Counted from the first letter of the stretch, positions 35,575 through 44,637 are shown. The stretch is DNA of 64,000 bases from Sheuella amnicola (GCF_010499255.1 NZ_JAAGRN010000003.1:186001-250000); one strand, 5' to 3'. A program made the numbers and translations. The notes: generated from the letters alone by a model not told the origin.

Positions 35575-36425
35575 TCAGGACGAACAACTTCCGTCCCTGG
35601 CTAATGTCCACTCCCGGCATCCTGGTGTTTGCCGGACTACTGATCATTCCGCTCATTTTGACCGCAACACTGTCATTTAGCGTGTTCGATCATGCGACAG
35701 GCGTAAAAAACGAATTCACGCTCGAGCATTATCTTACCGTTCTCACCGACCCCTACTATCACGGAATTTTCTGGCGAACAGTTTGGATTTCAGCGCTGAC
35801 CGCATTCATCTGCATGTTGATTGGTGTACCGGAGGCATACATACTGAGCCGCATGCGCACACCATGGCGAACAATTTTTCTTCTGATATTGTTGGCCCCA
35901 CTTCTGGTATCGGTCGTTGTCAGATCCTTTGGCTGGAGTATTTTGCTTGGCCCCAAAAGTGTTGTGCATGACATCTTGCATGCTATCGGTGTAGGCAGCG
36001 TCAAAATCCTCTATACGGAAACGGCTGTCATTATCGCCTTAGTGCACGTGATGCTACCCTTTATGGTCATCCCGGTCTGGACCTCCCTGCAAAAACTGGA
36101 TCCTGATGTGCAGAATGCGGCTCTATCGCTGTCGGCATCGCCACTGACCACCATGCGACGCATTATCCTGCCTCAAATCACGCCAGGAATTTTATCCGGC
36201 ACGCTGATCGTTTTCGGACTAAGCGCAAGCTCATTCGTGATACCGGGTTTACTTGGCGGAAGACGATTAAAGATGGTGGCAACCATTGTTTACGACGAAT
36301 ACTTGCATGAATTGAACTGGCCTCTGGGCGCAACAGTCGCACTGATACTGCTAGCGGTCAATTTATTGATTATGGTGACCTACAACCGATTGCTAGAAGG
36401 TCGCTATAAAAAGGCACTGGGTTGA
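35571..36425 (+). CDS. ABC transporter permease (PotB-like)
   Basis: This 284-residue inner-membrane permease has about six helices: the first near residues 13-35, then a periplasmic loop and the binding-protein-dependent transport domain. The coupling (EAA-like) region lies around NAALSLSASPLTTMRRIILP. It pairs with the second permease four bases downstream. The closest type is the spermidine/putrescine or 2-aminoethylphosphonate importer family. Confidence 0.92.
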   Translation: MIRTNNFRPWLMSTPGILVFAGLLIIPLILTATLSFSVFDHATGVKNEFTLEHYLTVLTDPYYHGIFWRTVWISALTAFICMLIGVPEAYILSRMRTPWRTIFLLILLAPLLVSVVVRSFGWSILLGPKSVVHDILHAIGVGSVKILYTETAVIIALVHVMLPFMVIPVWTSLQKLDPDVQNAALSLSASPLTTMRRIILPQITPGILSGTLIVFGLSASSFVIPGLLGGRRLKMVATIVYDEYLHELNWPLGATVALILLAVNLLIMVTYNRLLEGRYKKALG

Positions 36426-36429
36426 TGCA

Positions 36430-37224
36430 ATGAAAAACAATGGACCCCTCGCCCTTGCTTTCAATGCGCTCGTTGTATTGTTCGTCCTCGCTCCGCTGAT
36501 TGTTGTATGCCTTGTGGCTTTCACGCCCGGCATCAGCTTGAGCGTGCCTACATCGTCATTTTCGATTCGCTGGTTCAAGGCTGTATTCGCGCACTCTGAT
36601 CTGATGCAATCATTTAGGAACAGTTTGTGGCTGGGATTCTTTTCCGCAAGCATTGCCACGCTGATCGCCGTCCCCGGGGGCCTGGCAATCACGCGCTTTA
36701 ACTTCAAGGGCCGGGATTGGCTCAATGGATTGTTTTTATCTCCATTGATGATTCCTCACCTTGTTCTGGGAGTGGCATTGCTGCGTTTGTTTTCGCTCAT
36801 CGGTGCGACAGGCAGTTTCATCTGGCTTGTTTTTGCCCATGTATTGGTGATCACTCCTTATGTTCTGCGGCTTGTGATCGCGGCTACAGTCGGCTTCGAC
36901 CAATCATGCGAACAGGCCGCCAAATCATTAGGCGCAAGCAATTTCACGACTTTCAGACGAATCACATTACCGATGATCTTACCCGGCATCACCGGCGGAT
37001 GGTTGCTCGCCTTCATCAACAGCTTTGATGAAGTCACCATGTCCATATTCGTCACGGCGCCATCAACCGTCACTCTCCCCGTTCGGATGTATATGTATGC
37101 CACCGAGTCTATCGACCCACTGATGGCAGCAGCATCGGCTTTGATCGTGTGCTTTACCCTTGTCGTCATGGTGGTGATTGATCGGCTATACGGTCTGGAC
37201 AAAATATTGGTGGGTGGAAAGTGA
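36430..37224 (+). CDS. ABC transporter permease (PotC-like)
   Basis: This 264-residue second membrane subunit of the same importer has about six helices. The coupling loop is visible as EQAAKSLGASNFTTFRRITL near residues 155-174. Its stop codon overlaps the GTG start of the ferredoxin-like subunit, tying transporter and dehydrogenase translation together. Confidence 0.92.
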   Translation: MKNNGPLALAFNALVVLFVLAPLIVVCLVAFTPGISLSVPTSSFSIRWFKAVFAHSDLMQSFRNSLWLGFFSASIATLIAVPGGLAITRFNFKGRDWLNGLFLSPLMIPHLVLGVALLRLFSLIGATGSFIWLVFAHVLVITPYVLRLVIAATVGFDQSCEQAAKSLGASNFTTFRRITLPMILPGITGGWLLAFINSFDEVTMSIFVTAPSTVTLPVRMYMYATESIDPLMAAASALIVCFTLVVMVVIDRLYGLDKILVGGK

Positions 37225-37541
37225 ACTCTTCAAGCATCCCTTCTTTGCAATCTCCCATGTTCAAACGCCTGAAGGAAACAGGTCGCGAGCCGATTGCGTT
37301 CAAATTGAACGGCCACTTCGTGCAAGCCCTCAAGGGCGATACGGTATTAACTGCGATTCTTACCAATCAAGGGTTTCTCAGGCATAGTGATCATCAAAAC
37401 CAGCCTCGGGCAGGATTCTGTCTGATGGGTGCATGCCAAGACTGCTGGGTCACCCTCGAGTCCGGCGAACGTGTGCGCGCCTGCACCACCGCCATCGAGC
37501 CGAATATGCATATCGTGACCAACTTCGGATATCCCCGATGA
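37221..37541 (+). CDS. (2Fe-2S)-binding subunit of a heterotrimeric dehydrogenase
   Basis: This 106-residue ferredoxin-like protein is of the HcnA / opine-oxidase small-subunit type. Cysteines at 67, 72, 75 and 88 form the plant-type [2Fe-2S] pattern C-x4-C-x2-C-x12-C. The start is a GTG overlapping the previous stop (GTGA); an ATG at 37257 is an alternative nearer the usual length. It is followed, with a four-base overlap, by the FAD/NAD-type subunit. It presumably passes electrons between the two flavoprotein subunits and the respiratory chain. Confidence 0.88.
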   Translation: MNSSSIPSLQSPMFKRLKETGREPIAFKLNGHFVQALKGDTVLTAILTNQGFLRHSDHQNQPRAGFCLMGACQDCWVTLESGERVRACTTAIEPNMHIVTNFGYPR

Positions 37542-38959
37542 GCAATGCAAGTAAATTCGACATGATCAAACCTGTCATCGTCGGCGCAGGGCCTGCTGGC
37601 ATACGCGCTGCGCAAACATTGGTTAGTCACGGTCTACGCCCGACCGTGCTGGATGAGTCACCTTCATGGGGGGGGCAGATCTACCGACAACCTTCCGTCC
37701 ACTTTAAGCGCACCAAAAAAGGGTTGTACGGTTTTGAAGCCGGCCGTGCGGATTCAGTTCATCAAGCAATGGCCGAAATACTCGACCGTGTGGACTATCA
37801 CCCTGACACACTGGTTTGGAACGCTCAGGACAATCAACTTGACACCCTTAGCAGTGGAAAAACATCCGTATCAAGTTATAGCCACCTGATTCTTGCCACG
37901 GGCGCAACTGACAGGGTTCTGCCGTTCGAGGGCTGGACGCTTCCAGGCGTATATTCCCTAGGCGCGGCACAAATCGCACTAAAAGCTCAAGGCAATTCAA
38001 TTGGCGATCGCGTGGTCTTAATGGGCACGGGGCCTTTGCTGTATCTGGTCGCGTATCAATATGTCCGTGCGGGAGCAAACGTTGTTGCCGTGCTTGATAC
38101 CTCCAAACGCAAGAGTCAAGTCGCCGCAACCGGCTCCATGCTCTCATTACCAAGCGTTCTGCTTAAGGGCGTTTACTACATTGCATGGTTGCGCGCACAT
38201 GGCGTGCCTCTGTTTGAAGGAATCAACCCCATTCGCGCATCCGGCCATGAAAGAGTAACCGGAATCGTCTGGGAAGATGATCGGGGCAATCACGAGATTT
38301 CTTGCGATGCGATTGGATTCGGGTATGCATTACGGTCCGAAACTCAGTTGGCCGACATTCTAGGCTGTCGTTTTTCATTCGATAGACTTCAGCGCGCCCA
38401 TCTCCCCGAGCGGGATGAGTGCGGAAGATCGAGTATCGACGGGGTGTATCTGGCTGGTGACGGCGCCGGCATCATGGGTGCCGATGCGGCTGAAAAAGCC
38501 GGAGAACTCGTCGCATTGACCTTGATCTCAGACGCTCAACCTAGCTTAATACATGAAAAAGACCGCACGAGAATGAAAGAATTGCAGTCAGAACTAAGCA
38601 GGATCAAACGATTCCGTCTTGGACTGGAGCAAGCCTTTCCGTTTCCGCAAAACTGGGCTAATCAAACTCCCGATGATCTCATCATATGTCGTTGCGAAGA
38701 AATCTCCGCGGGTCAAATCAGACAGGCCGTTCAAGTGAACGGAGCAATCGAAATCAATCGTGTCAAAGCGCTCACTCGCGTCGGCATGGGACGATGTCAA
38801 TCGCGCATGTGTGCCGCAGCGGCAGCCGAAATCATCGCTGACTGTGCCGGAATCGATATCAGTGAAGTCGGCAGATTGAGAGGGCAACCACCAATTAAAC
38901 CGATCCCCTTTGTCACCGAACAGCAAACGGGCGAAACGCAGATTCGAGACAAGCAATGA
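37538..38959 (+). CDS. FAD-dependent dehydrogenase subunit (HcnB/OoxA-like)
   Basis: This 473-residue flavoprotein has an N-terminal FAD site (KPVIVGAGPAGIRAAQTL) and a second nucleotide site (RVVLMGTGPLLYLVAYQYV). Near the C-terminus a BFD-like [2Fe-2S] cysteine set reads ICRCEE plus GRCQSRMC. These match subunit A of octopine/nopaline-type oxidases and HcnB of hydrogen cyanide synthase. The start at 37538 overlaps the stop of the small subunit (ATGA); the open frame extends 35 codons upstream inside that gene. Confidence 0.9.
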   Translation: MSNASKFDMIKPVIVGAGPAGIRAAQTLVSHGLRPTVLDESPSWGGQIYRQPSVHFKRTKKGLYGFEAGRADSVHQAMAEILDRVDYHPDTLVWNAQDNQLDTLSSGKTSVSSYSHLILATGATDRVLPFEGWTLPGVYSLGAAQIALKAQGNSIGDRVVLMGTGPLLYLVAYQYVRAGANVVAVLDTSKRKSQVAATGSMLSLPSVLLKGVYYIAWLRAHGVPLFEGINPIRASGHERVTGIVWEDDRGNHEISCDAIGFGYALRSETQLADILGCRFSFDRLQRAHLPERDECGRSSIDGVYLAGDGAGIMGADAAEKAGELVALTLISDAQPSLIHEKDRTRMKELQSELSRIKRFRLGLEQAFPFPQNWANQTPDDLIICRCEEISAGQIRQAVQVNGAIEINRVKALTRVGMGRCQSRMCAAAAAEIIADCAGIDISEVGRLRGQPPIKPIPFVTEQQTGETQIRDKQ

Positions 38960-40077
38960 CGCAACACGCACAGACAACAGAGGTGGTCATTGTAGGCGGA
39001 GGTATTGTCGGTAGCGCAGCCGCACTCGCTCTTCGCAAAATGAATATCGCAGTCACCCTGCTAGAACGCGATTTATGCGGATCACATTCAAGTGGTGTGA
39101 ACTACGGCGGCGTGCGTCGCCAAGGAAGAACCATCGCTCAACTCCCGCTTGCAGCCCGTTCGCACGAGATCTGGGGGCGATTGAAAAACTTGATAGGCAT
39201 TGATGGCGAATATATTCGTTCGGGCCACCTGAAACTTGCACGTAGCGAATCCGATCTTGCATCGCTTGAAAACTACCGAAACAATACGCATGGGTTCGGC
39301 ATGGATCTGCGCATGCTGGGTGCAGCGGAATTACGCAAACAGTACCCTTGGCTAGGTGTTCGCGCAGTGGGCGGCTCGTTATGCCCCGAGGATGGTCATG
39401 CCAATCCCCGACTGGTTTCACCGGCATTTGCTGCTGCAGCCGCACAAGCCGGCGCAATCATTCATGAGCGCACTTGCGTAGAAGAAATTCAGCACGATGG
39501 TGAGCGATTTCATGTGCTAACAAACAATGGGCTTGAGATTAAATCCCGGTTTCTATTGAATTGTGCGGGTGCATGGGCGGTCAATATCGCGAAGCAATTC
39601 GGTGAATCCGTACCGATGCAATCCATACATCCTGTCATGGTAGTCACCGAACCGCTGCCTGCTTTTATGAACTTGAGTCTGGGAGTCGAGGGCGGCGGGG
39701 TCTATGCGCGCCAAGCCCCCAGCGGTAATTGTGTCATCGGCGGTTCAAGGGGATATGCGCTGGATGACAAGCGGGCTCGGCCCAGCCGTGCTGCGATTGA
39801 TCTGGTTCTGCAGCAAACCGTCGAGTTGCTCCCATCATTACGACATGCGCACATTATTCGCTCCTGGAGTGGTACAGAGGGTGACTTACCGGACCGTCAG
39901 CCGGTTATTGGTTTGAGTCGAACGACACAAGGACTTATTCATGCTTTTGGTTTCGCGGGCGCAGGGTTTCAGACCGGGCCTGCTGTAGGAGAAGTACTCG
40001 CAGAACTCGTGCGCGATGGCAAAAGCACCACGCCGATCGATGCGTTTGGCATTGAGCGTTACACGCAACACCTATGA
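38956..40077 (+). CDS. FAD-dependent amino-acid/opine dehydrogenase subunit (HcnC/OoxB-like)
   Basis: This 373-residue DAO-fold flavoenzyme is probably the substrate-oxidising subunit of the heterotrimer. The FAD-binding N-terminus is VVIVGGGIVGSAAALALRK, and the C-terminal FAD loop is IHAFGFAGAGFQTGPAVGE. The family covers glycine, sarcosine, D-amino acid, D-hydroxyproline and opine oxidising enzymes. The substrate here would be a secondary or D-amine imported by the adjacent transporter. Overlaps the preceding gene by four bases. Confidence 0.9.
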   Translation: MTQHAQTTEVVIVGGGIVGSAAALALRKMNIAVTLLERDLCGSHSSGVNYGGVRRQGRTIAQLPLAARSHEIWGRLKNLIGIDGEYIRSGHLKLARSESDLASLENYRNNTHGFGMDLRMLGAAELRKQYPWLGVRAVGGSLCPEDGHANPRLVSPAFAAAAAQAGAIIHERTCVEEIQHDGERFHVLTNNGLEIKSRFLLNCAGAWAVNIAKQFGESVPMQSIHPVMVVTEPLPAFMNLSLGVEGGGVYARQAPSGNCVIGGSRGYALDDKRARPSRAAIDLVLQQTVELLPSLRHAHIIRSWSGTEGDLPDRQPVIGLSRTTQGLIHAFGFAGAGFQTGPAVGEVLAELVRDGKSTTPIDAFGIERYTQHL

Positions 40078-40134
40078 CCGCAGCACAATAAACTTTCCAT
40101 CAAGTAACCGTACGCCCCAATAAAGGAGTCATTC

Positions 40135-41223
40135 ATGAAAAACAGCGATAAAAGAATTAAATCCGCACATACGATTATTAAACAGTCCGCCCTTGTACTG
40201 GCGATCGCCTGCGCCGGGGCTTGGTCAACTCCATCCATGGCGCAAAGCAAAACCCTTTACATTGGGATGAATGGCGGAATCATGGAAAAAACCTGGGTCG
40301 AACATGTCTTTCCCGCGTTCGAGAAAGAAAACAATGTGAAAGTTGTCGTTGTGCCGGGTACTTCGTCAGACATTTTGGCCAAAGCGCAAGCAAACAAAGA
40401 CAAACCGCAAATGCATGTCATGTTTTTGGATGACGGCGTCATGGTTCGCGCAATCGGCATGGGGCTGTGCGAAAAAATGCAGCCAAGTGCGAATCTCAAC
40501 GAAATCTATCCCGCGGCTCGCTTTAAGGATGACATGGCGGCCGGCGTCACAATGGGGATGACTGGTATTTCGTACAACAAGAAAATGTTTGCCGAAAAAG
40601 GCTGGGCACCTCCCACCTCATGGATGGATTTAGCTGATCCGAAATATAAGGGCAAGGTTTTATTTCAATCCATGCCATCCTCTTCATTTGGTCTTCATGG
40701 CTTTTTGATGTTTAACCGTATTCAAGGCGGAAATGAAAAGAATGTGGATCCCGGCTTCAAAGCTTGGCCAAGCAAAATCGGCCCGAACGTGCTGGAATAC
40801 ATTCCCAGTTCGGCCAAAGTATCCGAGATGATGCAAAACGGTGAAATCGCGCTTGCCCCCCTGACCCCGACCTCTGTCGCGGTTTTGCAGGACAAAGGTG
40901 TTCAGATCGAATACGCTCAGCCCAAAGAGGGATCGGTGGTTCTGATGGTGGCCGAATGCGTCATCGCTAAAAACAGCGAACCTGAACTATCGCAAAAACT
41001 CGCTGCGTACCTGCTCTCGGCAAAAGCGCAAGAAGCTGGATTGCAATACGGCAGCCAGATCCCATCCAATCCCAAATCCCAGGCTGTTGGTGATATCGCC
41101 CAGTCTCGACTTAAAAAGTTCGTTTCCTATATGGAAAACGCCGTCACAGTCGACTGGGATGCCATCAATGCAAACAGACCAAGCTGGAATCAGCGCTGGA
41201 ACAGATCAATCGAATCCAAATAG
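40135..41223 (+). CDS. ABC transporter substrate-binding protein (PotD-like)
   Basis: This periplasmic binding protein has 362 residues, with a signal peptide cleaved near SMAQ (residue 37) and the two-lobe fold of family 1/8 polyamine or iron binding proteins. Its ribosome binding site is a strong AAAGGAG. It is the solute receptor for the importer encoded upstream, although separated from the transporter genes by the three dehydrogenase subunits. The ligand is not recognisable from the sequence. Confidence 0.9.
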   Translation: MKNSDKRIKSAHTIIKQSALVLAIACAGAWSTPSMAQSKTLYIGMNGGIMEKTWVEHVFPAFEKENNVKVVVVPGTSSDILAKAQANKDKPQMHVMFLDDGVMVRAIGMGLCEKMQPSANLNEIYPAARFKDDMAAGVTMGMTGISYNKKMFAEKGWAPPTSWMDLADPKYKGKVLFQSMPSSSFGLHGFLMFNRIQGGNEKNVDPGFKAWPSKIGPNVLEYIPSSAKVSEMMQNGEIALAPLTPTSVAVLQDKGVQIEYAQPKEGSVVLMVAECVIAKNSEPELSQKLAAYLLSAKAQEAGLQYGSQIPSNPKSQAVGDIAQSRLKKFVSYMENAVTVDWDAINANRPSWNQRWNRSIESK

Positions 41224-41237
41224 GACGGAGTAAAGAA

Positions 41238-42749
41238 ATGACGCACGCAAGCACGATTCAGAAGATTTTCAAGGACATTGGGGTCGACTATCGCGATAGC
41301 ACCGATAGCAACGCCCTTGCCGTCCATACCCCGATCGATGGATCGTTGCTTGGTCGCGTCAAATGCACCAATCAATCCGAGGTCGCAGCCGCCATTGCAC
41401 GAGCACATTTGCGTGCCCAATCCTGGCGAAACGAACCCGCACCAAGACGCGGAGCCGCAATCCGTGCATTTGGCGAAATCGTGCGCCAGCATAAATCCTC
41501 TCTGGCGCAGTTGATCACTCTCGAAGCCGGAAAAATCACACAGGAAAGTTTGGGTGAAGTTCAGGAAGTCATTGATATTTGCGAATTCGCACTCGGCCTA
41601 TCCCGCCAACTCTACGGCCTGACGATTGCCAGTGAACGTGCAGACCATAAATTGCTCGAAACCTGGCATCCGCTCGGCGTGGTTGGTATCGTATCGGCCT
41701 TTAATTTTCCGATGGCGGTTTTTGCCTGGAATGCTGCACTGGCGATGGTCTGCGGCAATACACTGGTCTGGAAACCATCGGAGAAAACACCACTCACGGC
41801 AATGGCCTTGAATGGCCTGTTGCTGAAGGCTTGCGCCAGCGAAGGTTTCGAGCCCCTCGGGATGAGTGAGTTACTAATAGGCGATCGTGAAGTGGGAGCC
41901 ACCATGGTTGCCCATCCTAACGTCAAGCTTGTAAGTGCAACAGGATCAACCGCAATGGGGCGCGAGGTTGGTATTGCCTGCGCTTCACACTTTAAGCGTT
42001 CTCTGCTTGAGTTAGGCGGCAACAATAGCGCGATCGTGACACCTACGGCAAATCTTGACCTTGTTGTCAGGGGTGTGGTTTTTTCAGCGGCGGGAACCGC
42101 CGGGCAACGTTGCACAACGCTACGTAGATTGTTCGTCCATCGCTCGATTTACTCGAAACTTGTTCCCGCTCTTGTGCGTGCTTACGCAGGTCTTCCAATC
42201 GGGGACCCTCGCGATCCAGGAACGTTAGTCGGACCGCTGATAGACGAACGATCGTTCGCAGCCATGCAAACTGCGCTTGAACAAGTCAAGCAATCGGGAG
42301 CAACCGTTCATTTCGGAGCAAGGGAAATCGTGCTAGGCGAATCAAGCTTTTATGTGCGTCCATCCATCGTGGAGATGCCTGAACAATCGGGTCCGATGCT
42401 GAAGGAAACCTTCGCACCCATTCTTTATGTCACTCCATACGATGATTTTGAGCAGGCGATCGAGATGAACAATGAGGCGAGCCATGGCTTGTCTTCGGCT
42501 GTGTTCACTCAGGACTTGCGGGAGGCTGAAATATTTACGTCGGCCCGAGGTTCTGATTGTGGCATTGCCAACGTCAATATTGGCACAAGCGGTGCCGAGA
42601 TCGGTGGTGCATTCGGAGGGGAAAAAGAAACGGGCGGAGGTCGCGAATCTGGCTCGGACGCCTGGAAAGCCTATATGCGCCGCGCAACGAATACGATCAA
42701 TTATGGATCATCACTGCCGCTTGCACAGGGAATCAAGTTCGAAATCTGA
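41238..42749 (+). CDS. amaB: ALDH7-family aldehyde dehydrogenase (piperideine-6-carboxylate / aminoadipate semialdehyde)
   Basis: This NAD-dependent dehydrogenase of 503 residues closely resembles human ALDH7A1 and bacterial AmaB, which oxidise alpha-aminoadipate semialdehyde (in equilibrium with piperideine-6-carboxylate) to aminoadipate. The nucleophile is in TAGQRCTTLRRLFVH near residue 290-305 and the glutamate in LLELGGNN. The C-terminal run EIGGAFGGEKETGGGRESGS, then the LPLAQGIKFE ending, is family-specific. GGAG precedes the start. Lysine/pipecolate catabolism is the usual role. Confidence 0.9.
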   Translation: MTHASTIQKIFKDIGVDYRDSTDSNALAVHTPIDGSLLGRVKCTNQSEVAAAIARAHLRAQSWRNEPAPRRGAAIRAFGEIVRQHKSSLAQLITLEAGKITQESLGEVQEVIDICEFALGLSRQLYGLTIASERADHKLLETWHPLGVVGIVSAFNFPMAVFAWNAALAMVCGNTLVWKPSEKTPLTAMALNGLLLKACASEGFEPLGMSELLIGDREVGATMVAHPNVKLVSATGSTAMGREVGIACASHFKRSLLELGGNNSAIVTPTANLDLVVRGVVFSAAGTAGQRCTTLRRLFVHRSIYSKLVPALVRAYAGLPIGDPRDPGTLVGPLIDERSFAAMQTALEQVKQSGATVHFGAREIVLGESSFYVRPSIVEMPEQSGPMLKETFAPILYVTPYDDFEQAIEMNNEASHGLSSAVFTQDLREAEIFTSARGSDCGIANVNIGTSGAEIGGAFGGEKETGGGRESGSDAWKAYMRRATNTINYGSSLPLAQGIKFEI

Positions 42750-42834
42750 TGGTGCCTCGAGCCGGAATCGAACCGGCACGCCCTTAGGCTGCAGATTTTA
42801 AGTCTGCTATGTCTACCAATTTCATCATCGAGGC
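42750..42834 (-). tRNA. tRNA-Leu (UAA)
   Basis: This is an 85-base class II tRNA with encoded CCA. Acceptor arms GCCTCGA and TCGAGGC pair, the D-loop has AAATTGGTAGA, and the anticodon arm GCAGA-CTTAAAA-TCTGC displays TAA. The CCA end lies directly against the stop codon of the converging ALDH7 gene, with no base between. Confidence 0.95.
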
Positions 42835-42838
42835 AAAA

Positions 42839-42881
42839 CAACAGGCAGCATTGTACAGAATCTGCCCGTTGTTCGCTTTTT
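42839..42881 (+). terminator. Rho-independent terminator after the ALDH7 operon
   Basis: CAAC-a-GGCAG (42839-42848) pairs with CTGCC-c-GTTG (42862-42871), one mismatch in ten, and the plus strand then reads TTCGCTTTTT. It would stop transcripts that pass through the ALDH7 gene and antisense across tRNA-Leu. Its T-tract overlaps the stop codon of the converging Rap1a-like gene. Confidence 0.7.
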
Positions 42882-43248
42882 ATCCCTTACAAGGGAAACG
42901 AACCGGCAGGAATTTCAACACGGTTGAGGCGGCATAATCCTTGTCATACTGAGGATTTGCACGCGTCCATCTGATGAATTCGGCCAGAACCTCGGAGCGC
43001 GTCACCCCAATGCCCTCTTTGGGAATACAAATGGTCTGGGGAGTTTTAGGGTCGCGTGTCACGACGTGCCCCTGGTAAACCCCTTCGCCATAGCCGAAAC
43101 AGAAGGTTTGAGCCAACTCGTCTGCCGGATCCTGACATAGCGCCACGAATTTTTCCGTTGACACATCGGCCAATGGCAAAGTTTGTGCGCCAGCGTGCAT
43201 GGCCGGCAAAAACGCAAGGGCAGTCATTGCAATGTATTTCTGAATCAT
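42880..43248 (-). CDS. Rap1a/Tai-family secreted protein
   Basis: This 122-residue exported protein has a signal peptide to about residue 21 (MHAGAQ). Four cysteines follow the Rap1a/Tai immunity-protein pattern: ALCQDP, TFCFGYGEGV, TICIPKEG and a terminal RFPCKG. In Serratia such proteins neutralise type VI secretion amidase effectors, but many homologues have no effector next to them, as here. It lies 17 bases downstream of the DUF3300 gene and is probably co-transcribed with it. The actual role is unknown. Confidence 0.75.
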   Translation of the reverse strand: MIQKYIAMTALAFLPAMHAGAQTLPLADVSTEKFVALCQDPADELAQTFCFGYGEGVYQGHVVTRDPKTPQTICIPKEGIGVTRSEVLAEFIRWTRANPQYDKDYAASTVLKFLPVRFPCKG

Positions 43249-43265
43249 GTTGTTTCCTTTAACCC

Positions 43266-44522
43266 TTAGCGCCTAAATCCACCAAAATGTCCGCCACCGA
43301 AGCCGCCGCGACCGCCACCAAAGTTACGCTCGCCGCCACCAAAGCTACGGCTGCCTCGATCCTGGCTCCAATCGCTACGCCCCTCGCTGCGCAACTGATT
43401 TTCTTGTGATGCTTCACGCGCCATGTTGGGACTTGCTTTGTCTTGCGACCAATCGCTTCTACCCTGCTGCCTTAACTGGCCTGCTTGCTGTTTTTCTTGG
43501 GCTGAAGCATGGCTATTGAAGGTGTTTTGCGCATTTTCACGGGCCTGTTGAGCACGTTGCCTGTCTTCGGGGGTTGCGTTATTGCGCCAGTCATTCATCG
43601 CGCGCTGCTGACGTTCGATGTTGTTGCGATCAATTCCGCTCTGGTTGCCAAACCTTTGGTTCAATGCAGTGCTTCCATAACTGACGCCGTCACGGTGCGC
43701 AGGGTTGTGTGTCCAATCGCTTGTGTTACCCAGACGCTCTGAGGACCAATTGCTTGCATTGTTGAAGTTGCGATTAAAGTTGTTGAACGTATTGTTGTTA
43801 ACCGTAATCGACCCGCTTCCCCAGTGAGGTGTGGACCAAAGCGCGGCACCAACCGCCATTCCCAAACCGAAAGTCATCAACCCCCAAGCTGGGTTATAAG
43901 CCGGATAAGGTGGATAGGCGGGGTATGGCCAAGCACCGTAAACCACTGTCGGGTTATAGGCTGGTACATACACGACCTGTGGATTGGAAGGAGCGATAAT
44001 GATTTCGGATTGCGGATTGGTTGTCACCTGTATCTGCTGGTTCGACTGCAAGTTGCCGGCCTGCTTAGCCTTGGCACGCAAGACCTGGATAGCTTGCATC
44101 ACATCCTTAGGCTGGGCAAGATAGGCATTGCCAAGTTGCTGTGTCCAGTCAAGCTTGTTGCCGAGCATATTCAGGGCGTCGGGAAACGATATCAGCGATT
44201 TAACGCTGTTATCCCACGTTTGATTTTTAAGGGCATCTTGCAGCTGAGTGTCCGACAAACGATTATTGCCACGCAACCAGTTGGCGGCCTCTGCTACTTC
44301 AAGCGGATAGGTCGATGCCATAAGCATCTGCGACAAAAGCGAGTCCGGATACAAAGCAATCGGCGAGACCAGCGACTGTAATTGCGGCGCTGACAGATTG
44401 CCGGATTGTTGAGCGGATTGCGCATGAGCGACTGAACTAGGGTTCAACCCGGTCAGTTCGCCTCCAACACCAATGGTCAGGGCCAATGCCGCCGACGCTG
44501 CAGACAAGACAAATTTACGCAT
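43266..44522 (-). CDS. DUF3300 domain protein (exported)
   Basis: This 418-residue protein has a signal peptide (cleavage near AHAQ, residue 35) and then the DUF3300 domain (about 45-210) with LVSPIALYPDSLLSQMLMAS, TYPLEVAEAANWL and PQVVYVPAYNPTVVYGAWPY. A Tyr/Pro-rich segment and a possible hydrophobic helix follow near residue 215-235. An Asn-rich stretch and a Gln/Arg-rich region come next, with a Gly-rich tail ending in GGFRR. Function of the family is not established; envelope location is likely. Confidence 0.88.
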   Translation of the reverse strand: MRKFVLSAASAALALTIGVGGELTGLNPSSVAHAQSAQQSGNLSAPQLQSLVSPIALYPDSLLSQMLMASTYPLEVAEAANWLRGNNRLSDTQLQDALKNQTWDNSVKSLISFPDALNMLGNKLDWTQQLGNAYLAQPKDVMQAIQVLRAKAKQAGNLQSNQQIQVTTNPQSEIIIAPSNPQVVYVPAYNPTVVYGAWPYPAYPPYPAYNPAWGLMTFGLGMAVGAALWSTPHWGSGSITVNNNTFNNFNRNFNNASNWSSERLGNTSDWTHNPAHRDGVSYGSTALNQRFGNQSGIDRNNIERQQRAMNDWRNNATPEDRQRAQQARENAQNTFNSHASAQEKQQAGQLRQQGRSDWSQDKASPNMAREASQENQLRSEGRSDWSQDRGSRSFGGGERNFGGGRGGFGGGHFGGFRR

Positions 44523-44609
44523 GAATATCCTTCAATGCTCAAAAGTGGGTTTTGGTAGGCGCATCATAATGCAAGCATGAGCAACATGAAAGTTACCAAA
44601 TAGACATGT

Positions 44610-44637
44610 AAAAAAGGGGAACTTTTCCAGTTCACCC
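44610..44637 (-). terminator. Terminator overlapping the serine hydrolase stop codon
   Basis: On the minus strand GGG-t-GAACT pairs with AGTTC-CCC around a short loop, followed by six T residues. The stop codon of the serine hydrolase (44632-44634) is inside the first arm. It separates this gene from DUF3300. Confidence 0.7.

Noticed and set aside
43824-44381. 185-codon open frame antisense to the DUF3300 gene
   Set aside because: The opposite strand codes for a clear signal peptide and DUF3300 domain; the antisense product has no features.
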